This document shows, in pieces, positions 58,994-64,000 of a DNA stretch of 64,000 nucleotides. A model generated the notes under the pieces. That model had not been told where the DNA came from. It was given only the letters and a program-made list of their open reading frames with translations, and did no database searches. Within the stretch, counting starts at the first letter, position 1, and each line of letters begins with the position of its first letter. The position numbers and the translations under genes were made by a program. This DNA is from Arthrobacter alpinus (GTDB lineage: Bacteria > Actinomycetota > Actinomycetes > Actinomycetales > Micrococcaceae), in contig NZ_CP012677.1 of the NCBI RefSeq assembly GCF_001294625.1, positions 3,720,001-3,784,000 on the forward strand, given 5' to 3'.

Positions 58994-59728
58994 TCAGGCC
59001 TTTCCGGCGTTCAGGAAGGCAAGGCTCTCAGCAATGCCATCGAAGATGTCGCCGGCGTAGTCGTCAAACTCCACCACGCCGACCTCCAAAGACTTGGCAG
59101 CGCCAATGACGTCCCAGATGGGGACCTCACCCTGACCGGCGGGGAGCTGTGCCTTGGTGTCGTTGTTGAGGGGGCCGTCCTTGATATGGATGTACTTCAC
59201 GCGTTCGCCCAGACTGGTGAGGATATCCACGGCGTTCGCACCGCCCACGGAGACCCAGTAGGTGTCGACCTCCAGCACCAGCTCCGGATCCAGCAGGGTT
59301 TCAAAGTACTCAAGCGCCGTGGTGCCGTTGATCTTGGACTCCAGCTCCCAGGCGTGGTTATGGTATCCGACGCGGATGCCGTACCCGGCACCTTTCTTGG
59401 CTGCGGCGTTCAAGCCGGCGGCGGTCTCTTGGATGTCTTCTTCGGTTTGCCATTGTTCGGCCGGGATGTACGGGTCAATAACCGTGGTGATACCCAGCTT
59501 GTTGGCCGCGGCAAAGATCTCATCCTGGTCGGCGCTGAGCAAGGGTGCATGGCCCGACGGTGCTGTGATGCCGTGTCGCGTGAACGCCGCGGCAAGGGCA
59601 TCTGCGGTGGCCACAAAGTTGTAGGGCTCCACCTTGGTGAAGCCAAGCTCTGCCACACGGGCCATGGTGCCGGCCAGGTCTTCCTCGAGGGGCTTGCGAA
59701 CAGAGTACAACTGCAGCGAATACGTCAT
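58994..59728 (-). CDS. Sugar phosphate isomerase/epimerase-family protein 2
   Basis: A 244-residue TIM-barrel protein, the first gene of the operon. Segments LGFTKVEPYNFVATADALAAAFTRHGI, VGYHNHAWELE, LVLEVDTYWVSVGGANAVDILTSLGERVKYIHIKDG and VGVVEFDDYAGD give the Glu/Asp/His/Glu metal site. It is shorter than the 55680 protein and from a different subfamily. It could perform elimination, hydration or epimerisation on the 3-keto product. Its promoter overlaps the operator at 59777. Confidence 0.85.
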   Translation of the reverse strand: MTYSLQLYSVRKPLEEDLAGTMARVAELGFTKVEPYNFVATADALAAAFTRHGITAPSGHAPLLSADQDEIFAAANKLGITTVIDPYIPAEQWQTEEDIQETAAGLNAAAKKGAGYGIRVGYHNHAWELESKINGTTALEYFETLLDPELVLEVDTYWVSVGGANAVDILTSLGERVKYIHIKDGPLNNDTKAQLPAGQGEVPIWDVIGAAKSLEVGVVEFDDYAGDIFDGIAESLAFLNAGKA

Positions 59729-59776
59729 TGGGTTCTCCTCGCGAGCTTGGATAGGTGTTCAACTCCAAGCTAAAGG

Positions 59777-59804
59777 AACTTTTGACGACGGTCAAGCAAA
59801 AGTT
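59777..59804. promoter_or_regulatory. Nested palindromic operator in the divergent isomerase/ROK promoter
   Basis: AACTTTTG (59777-59784) mirrors CAAAAGTT (59797-59804), and inside them TTGAC-GACG-GTCAA forms a second palindrome. On the minus strand TTGACC and TAGCTT, 17 bases apart, make a promoter for the operon starting at 59728 that overlaps this site. ROK or LacI binding here would repress the operon. Confidence 0.6.
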
Positions 59805-59848
59805 GGCACAGAAACGAATAACTATCGGATTGTGACAGATAGAAGCCC

Positions 59849-61114
59849 ATGTGTTATTTATTGTGGATGCAACAGAGTCCAGTTTTGTCCCTGCCCGGGA
59901 ACGCCTCTCCGAGCACTGGTGAGGGTACCGAGGCCTTTGGTCAGCCTTTTGCCCGCTCGCGTGCTGGTGATGTCTTTCAACTTCTGCGTGACGGCCGGGC
60001 GCGGACCCGTGCGGAACTTGCCGAGATCACCGGTCTGGCCCGTTCCACGGTGGCCGCCCGGATTGACGCGCTGAGCGCCGCGGGGCTGATCGGCCCGGCA
60101 GGTGAGGCCGTCTCCTCTGGGGGGCGTCCGCCGTCCCGCTTTGCTTTCCAGCCCTCCGCCCGGGTCATTTTGGCCGTCGATGTCGGCGCCACGCACGTCC
60201 TGATTGGCCTTCTTGACCTCAGCGGCACGGTGCTGAGTGAACGGCGCGAGTCCATTGATATCTCCGCCGGCCCCACGCCTGTGCTGGATTCTGTGTTGGA
60301 GCTCTGTGGCCAGCTCTTTTCGCAGGCAGGGCGCCACGAACGGGAACTGGTGGGTATCGGAATAGGCCTGCCGGGGCCCGTAGAACACTCCACCGGGAAG
60401 CCGGCCAGCCCTCCCATCATGCCCGGCTGGGACGGTTTCGATGTCCCAGGTTATGTTCAAAAACGCTTCTCCGTGGACGTCCTGGTGGATAACGATGTCA
60501 ACATCATGGCCCTCGGGGAACGCGCCGCTTTCTGGCCCAACGCCGGGAATTTGCTGTTCATCAAGGTGGCTACGGGCATTGGCGCAGGCATCATCAGTGG
60601 CGGGCTGTTGCAGCGCGGCGCCGATGGCACCGCGGGCGATATTGGCCATGTTCGGGTTCCAAGGGGTTCTGAGGTGATGTGCCGTTGTGGGAACTTCGGC
60701 TGCCTTGAGGCAATGGCTTCCGGACCTGCCGTGGCCGCGGCGTTGGCGGCCAGCGGGGTGCCCGCCAAAACCGGTGAGGACGTGCTGGATTTAGCCCGGC
60801 GCGGAAACCTGGCGGCCATTGCGGCCATGCGGCAGGCCGGCCGGGATATCGGCGACGTTTTGGCGGCGTGCGTGAACCTGCTCAACCCCTCCGTCATTGT
60901 CATTGGCGGCGGCCTGTCCTGCGCAGGCGAGTACCTGATGGCGGGGGTGCGCGAGATTGTGTATCAGCGTTCCCTGCCGCTGGCCACTGCCCAGCTGCGG
61001 ATTGTGCAGTCGATGGCGGCCGACCACGCAGGTGTCCTGGGCGCCGGGCGTATGGTGATTGACCACGTCCTGGCCCCCGCCAGCGTGGAGCACCTGGTTC
61101 AGCGACAGCAGTAG
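59849..61114 (+). CDS. ROK-family transcriptional regulator
   Basis: A 421-residue NagC/XylR-type ROK protein. ATG 59849 is used; ATG 59867 is equally possible. The N-terminal winged helix is DVFQLLRDGRARTRAELAEITGLARSTVAARIDALSAAGLI. The ROK domain begins ILAVDVGATHVLIGLLDL and has the zinc signature CRCGNFGCLE (C-x-C-G-x-x-G-C-x-E). The catalytic-type ATP region is degenerate, as in repressors. It diverges from the carbohydrate operon and is followed ten bases later by the LacI gene. Confidence 0.9.
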   Translation: MCYLLWMQQSPVLSLPGNASPSTGEGTEAFGQPFARSRAGDVFQLLRDGRARTRAELAEITGLARSTVAARIDALSAAGLIGPAGEAVSSGGRPPSRFAFQPSARVILAVDVGATHVLIGLLDLSGTVLSERRESIDISAGPTPVLDSVLELCGQLFSQAGRHERELVGIGIGLPGPVEHSTGKPASPPIMPGWDGFDVPGYVQKRFSVDVLVDNDVNIMALGERAAFWPNAGNLLFIKVATGIGAGIISGGLLQRGADGTAGDIGHVRVPRGSEVMCRCGNFGCLEAMASGPAVAAALAASGVPAKTGEDVLDLARRGNLAAIAAMRQAGRDIGDVLAACVNLLNPSVIVIGGGLSCAGEYLMAGVREIVYQRSLPLATAQLRIVQSMAADHAGVLGAGRMVIDHVLAPASVEHLVQRQQ

Positions 61115-61123
61115 GGGCATCCC

Positions 61124-62218
61124 GTGGCCAAGGTGACGATCGCCGGTCTGGCGCAACGGTTGGGGATCTCCAAGGCCTCGGTTTCCTACGCCCTCAACGG
61201 CAGGGCCGGCGTTGGCCCAGACACGCGCGAACGCGTCCTGGCTTTGGCGCAGGAGCTTGGCTGGTACCCCAGTTCCAGCGCCCGCGCCTTGTCGCAGGCC
61301 CGCAGTGAAACCATCGGGATTGTACTATTGCGTGATCCGGAGCATGTTGGTTCGGAGCCCTTCTACATGAGCGTCTTGGCCGGCATTGAGGCCGTCCTGA
61401 GTTCCCGAGAGCTGAACCTGATGCTGCGCATTGTGGCGCCCGACGGCGGCGGGGCACCGATTGTGGGCGGCGCGGATGTGAAGCCTTTAGCCGGGCCTCC
61501 TGCCGGGCGCCGGGACCTGGCTGTGTACCGGCGCTGGGCGGGCGAGAGCCGGGTGGACGGCGTCCTTTTGTTTGACGAAGTGCGCAGCGATCCCCGCGGC
61601 CCCCTGCTGGGAAGTCTTGGGTTGCCGTATGTGCAGGTGGGTGGATCCGCCGCCTCTGGCGCCCGTGGCGGATCCACCACCGTGGACCAGTCCATGGATG
61701 CAGCCACCGTAACTGATGCGCTTCACAGCCTGGGGCACCGGCATTTCGCCTACGTTTCAGGCCCACCGGATCTGGCCCATGAGGACCTGCGTAGTGCCTC
61801 GCTCGCGGCCCACGCGCGCAGGCTGGGGATGACGCTGGTCACGAGCGCCTCGGACTACACGGCACCCGACGGGGAAGCGGCCACCATTGCCGTCATGGCC
61901 GGGGTTGCGCCCGGTTCGGAGGGCTTTCCCACCGCCATCGTCTATGGGAACGACCTTATGGCTATGGGTGGCCTGGCAGCGTTGCAGCGGTTGGGGATTC
62001 CGGTCCCGGCGCAGGTGTCCGTGGTCAGTTGGGATGACTCGATCATGTGCCAGTTCAGTTCCCCTCCGGTGGCGGCCATGGCACGCAATGTGACCGAACT
62101 TGGGCGTCAGTCGGCGTTGTTGCTCTTGAATATCATCGATGGACACGCCGCGACTAACCGGGCGATGCCCGCAGGTGTTCTACAGCACCGTTCAAGCCTG
62201 GGTGCCGCGCGTCCCTAG
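61124..62218 (+). CDS. LacI-family transcriptional regulator
   Basis: A 364-residue LacI/GalR protein starting at GTG 61124. The HTH is VTIAGLAQRLGISKASVSYALNGRAGVGPDTRERVLALAQELGWYPSSSARALS with the hinge helix. The periplasmic-binding-like core ends in AVPVPAQVSVVSWDDSIMCQFSSPPVAAMARNVTELG (visible as PAQVSVVSWDDSIM). Second regulator in tandem with ROK on the same strand. Likely controls the binding-protein gene at 62538 through the region 62382-62450. Confidence 0.9.
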   Translation: MAKVTIAGLAQRLGISKASVSYALNGRAGVGPDTRERVLALAQELGWYPSSSARALSQARSETIGIVLLRDPEHVGSEPFYMSVLAGIEAVLSSRELNLMLRIVAPDGGGAPIVGGADVKPLAGPPAGRRDLAVYRRWAGESRVDGVLLFDEVRSDPRGPLLGSLGLPYVQVGGSAASGARGGSTTVDQSMDAATVTDALHSLGHRHFAYVSGPPDLAHEDLRSASLAAHARRLGMTLVTSASDYTAPDGEAATIAVMAGVAPGSEGFPTAIVYGNDLMAMGGLAALQRLGIPVPAQVSVVSWDDSIMCQFSSPPVAAMARNVTELGRQSALLLLNIIDGHAATNRAMPAGVLQHRSSLGAARP

Positions 62219-62381
62219 CGCTGACGCTCTCGACCGAACCCGTCCCCACAAGGGAGATTAACCGGTTCAGTTTCTTGGCTCACATGACGCAACATGTCAG
62301 CAGCACCGTAATTTCAGCACTTTTCGCCCTGGATTCCCTACAACTCGGCTACTGGCGGCGATCGCTTCTCTGATCTGCTTG

Positions 62382-62450
62382 TTTGAACATCATAAGATTC
62401 AAAAGATTTGTTTACTTTTGATTGACGGTCGGCATAAGTTCGTCTAGGTT
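62382..62450 (+). promoter_or_regulatory. Promoter and inverted repeat for the sugar-binding protein gene
   Basis: TTGACG (62422-62427) and TAGGTT (62445-62450) with 17-base spacing form a promoter. TTTGAA (62382-62387) and TTCAAA (62398-62403) form an inverted repeat with a 10-base spacer just upstream. The 319-bp region 62219-62537 has no gene. Confidence 0.55.
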
Positions 62451-62537
62451 TGGTCTCAAGTCCTGCAACGGGTTTTCCCCACGCCGTGACCAACAAGTTT
62501 TCTCCGGATTCTCTCCATAGACAAGGAAGTCAAAGAA

Positions 62538-63842
62538 GTGAAAATTCGTACTTTTGCCGCAGCAGCGGCGATCGCGGCACTTGCGATCACAGCGACGGGC
62601 TGCAGTGGCGGCACGAACAGCGGCTCCTCCGATTCTGGTGGAAAGACGCTCACCTACTGGGCCAGCAATCAAGGCACCAGCTTGGACAATGACAAGGAAG
62701 TCCTCACCCCGCAGCTGAAGAAGTTTGAGGATGAGACCGGCATCAAGGTCAATTTGGAGGTCATCGGCTGGAACGATCTTCAGACACGCATCCAGACGGC
62801 CGTCACGTCGGGTCAGGCGCCTGATGTTTTGAACATCGGCAACACCTGGGCAGCTTCCCTGCAGTCCACCGGGGCCTTCATGCCCTTTGACTCAGCCGCC
62901 TTTGACGCCATTGGGGGCAAGGACAAGTTCGTCAAGACAGCCATGGACACCGGCGGTGTTCCCGGCCAGGATCCCACCTCAGTTCCGCTGTACGGACTGG
63001 CCTACGGTCTGTACTACAACAAGGCCATGTTCAGCGAAGCCGGCCTGACGCCGCCCACCACGTGGGAGGAAATGGTGGCCGATGCCAAGAAGCTGACCAC
63101 CGGGGACAAATACGGTTTCTCACTCGCCGCCGGCAGCTACACGGAAAATTCACACTTTGCCTTTATCAACGCAGCCCAGAACGGCGCAGAGTTCTTTGGC
63201 GCGGATGGAAAACCCACCTTCACCTCCGCCGGAATCGTCGACGGCATCTCCCGCTATCTTGATTTGATGCAGACCGACAAGGTCGTCAACCCGGCCAACG
63301 CACAGTATGACAACGGCACCCAGGCCATCAACGACTTTGCCAATGGCAAGGTTGGCATGGTCCTGAGCCAGAACAACGCCGACAGCTCCATCGCCTCCCA
63401 GGGCATGAAGAACGACGCCTACGGCGTGGTCGCCTTCCCGGCGCCCACGGGTGGCAAGGATGTGGCCACCATGGTGGCTGGCATCAACATGTCCATCTTC
63501 AAGAACACCAAGAACAAAGACGCGGCCCTGCAGTTTGTGAAGTTCATGACCAGCGAGGCCACGCAGGGAGTCCTGGACAAGTCCTTTGCCGCGCTCCCGG
63601 TGCTCAATGGGGTCAAACCGAGCTTCACCGACAATGCCGAGGAAGCCAAGACCTTTGCGGACATCTACGCCAACAAGTCCAAGCCGTTGCCGCTTGTAGC
63701 TGCCGAGGACCAGTTTGAAAGCACAGTGGGCAAGGCCATGAACCAGATGTTCGCCAAGGTGGCCTCCGGTGGCACCGTCTCCAAGTCAGACATCAAGGCC
63801 GCGCTGACCACCGCCCAGCAGGCAGTCGAAGCAGCCGGATAG
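62538..63842 (+). CDS. Sugar ABC transporter substrate-binding lipoprotein
   Basis: A 434-residue CUT1-type binding lipoprotein starting at GTG 62538 behind AAGGAAG. Signal sequence IRTFAAAAAIAALAITATGC places the lipid-anchored Cys at residue 22. The mature part fits extracellular solute-binding family 1 (LTYWASNQG, GQAPDVLNIGNTWA, PPTTWEEMVADAKKL, FANGKVGMVLSQ, AALQFVKFMTSEATQGVL). It captures a sugar or glycoside for import. Permease genes are expected right of the window edge. A large hairpin follows. Confidence 0.93.
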   Translation: MKIRTFAAAAAIAALAITATGCSGGTNSGSSDSGGKTLTYWASNQGTSLDNDKEVLTPQLKKFEDETGIKVNLEVIGWNDLQTRIQTAVTSGQAPDVLNIGNTWAASLQSTGAFMPFDSAAFDAIGGKDKFVKTAMDTGGVPGQDPTSVPLYGLAYGLYYNKAMFSEAGLTPPTTWEEMVADAKKLTTGDKYGFSLAAGSYTENSHFAFINAAQNGAEFFGADGKPTFTSAGIVDGISRYLDLMQTDKVVNPANAQYDNGTQAINDFANGKVGMVLSQNNADSSIASQGMKNDAYGVVAFPAPTGGKDVATMVAGINMSIFKNTKNKDAALQFVKFMTSEATQGVLDKSFAALPVLNGVKPSFTDNAEEAKTFADIYANKSKPLPLVAAEDQFESTVGKAMNQMFAKVASGGTVSKSDIKAALTTAQQAVEAAG

Positions 63843-63843
63843 T

Positions 63844-63899
63844 CCACACGCCCTCCCATGCTCGGCTCGCAAGCGAGACGAGCATGGGAGGGCGTGTGG
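63844..63899 (+). terminator. Very stable hairpin after the binding-protein gene
   Basis: Arms 63844-63864 and 63879-63899 are 21-bp perfect, with an inner CTCG-CAAG-CGAG stem. It lies two bases after the stop. In ABC sugar operons such hairpins give the binding protein higher expression than the permeases by stabilising its mRNA or attenuating read-through. A following GGGCGTGTGGGCCCAA motif is repeated twice (63892-63929). Confidence 0.8.
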
Positions 63900-64000
63900 G
63901 CCCAATCGCCTCGGGCGTGTGGGCCCAACTAGACAAGGAAGGGGCGGGCCGCAACGCCCGGTCCGCCACTTCCCACATCGAGTCTTCCAACGAAAGGTGC

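Noticed and set aside
1..64000. CRISPR array, integrated prophage or rRNA operon
   Set aside because: No regularly spaced repeats, phage structural genes or rRNA sequence were found in reading the window.

Overview
The window is chromosomal DNA of a high-GC actinobacterium. Gene content and protein style (lysC, recR-dnaX-ffs-tRNA-Ser neighbourhood, RNase J, an actinobacterial CitB-type regulator, many LacI/ROK/GntR/MarR regulators with sugar and amine catabolic genes) point to Arthrobacter or a close relative in the Micrococcaceae. That assignment is an inference from the proteins, not from a marker gene comparison. I see no rRNA, CRISPR array, phage module or complete insertion sequence.

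Layout. 1-720: the start of an OhrR-type regulator, a palindromic operator and two tandem paralogous small proteins. 789-8333: an amine (putrescine-like) catabolism locus with two aldehyde dehydrogenases, a cupin, an FAD amine oxidase, an SMR pump, an APC permease and an AsnC/Lrp regulator. 8341-19833: housekeeping block with aspartate kinase, an ABC exporter, ilvD, an MmyB-type regulator, recR, dnaX, the SRP RNA and tRNA-Ser(GGA). 19929-24686: glutathione peroxidase, a HAD hydrolase, envelope and regulatory genes, and a HipBA pair whose kinase has lost its catalytic Asp. 24876-26132: a DUF559 (Vsr-like fold) gene flanked by two copies of a palindromic repeat that also occurs at 12150 and 55590. 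26145-30275: kynureninase, an MFS carrier and a secreted/membrane TPM-like protein. 30402-37048: a complete Wadjet (JetABCD) plasmid-defence operon. Its upstream edge abuts a decayed vapC fragment and a response regulator with a truncated receiver domain. 38382-44959: RNase J, a UPF0158 protein, DoxX, a trimethylamine-monooxygenase-like FMO and an ABC-F ATPase. 45195-49856: an osmC remnant, a reductase/MarR pair, ACC deaminase (acdS) with a divergent GntR regulator, and a broken membrane-protein gene. 50187-55536: a heterodimeric ABC exporter with complementary degenerate nucleotide sites, a 46-aa basic protein, a luciferase-like monooxygenase and an Hsp15-like S4 protein. 55680-64000: a carbohydrate locus of two Gfo/Idh/MocA dehydrogenases plus two TIM-barrel isomerases, divergent from ROK and LacI regulators and a sugar-binding lipoprotein whose permease genes should follow beyond the window.

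Most striking: (1) a dispersed family of complex palindromic repeats built from a roughly 19-bp unit sits at gene 3' ends, and two copies bracket the DUF559 nuclease-fold gene, an arrangement reminiscent of REP elements around RAYT genes; (2) the Wadjet operon has a recombination scar at its edge; (3) HipA has Asn in place of the catalytic Asp; (4) the four-gene dehydrogenase/isomerase operon resembles the levoglucosan pathway in composition. Functional statements rest on motifs read by eye; no database search was run.
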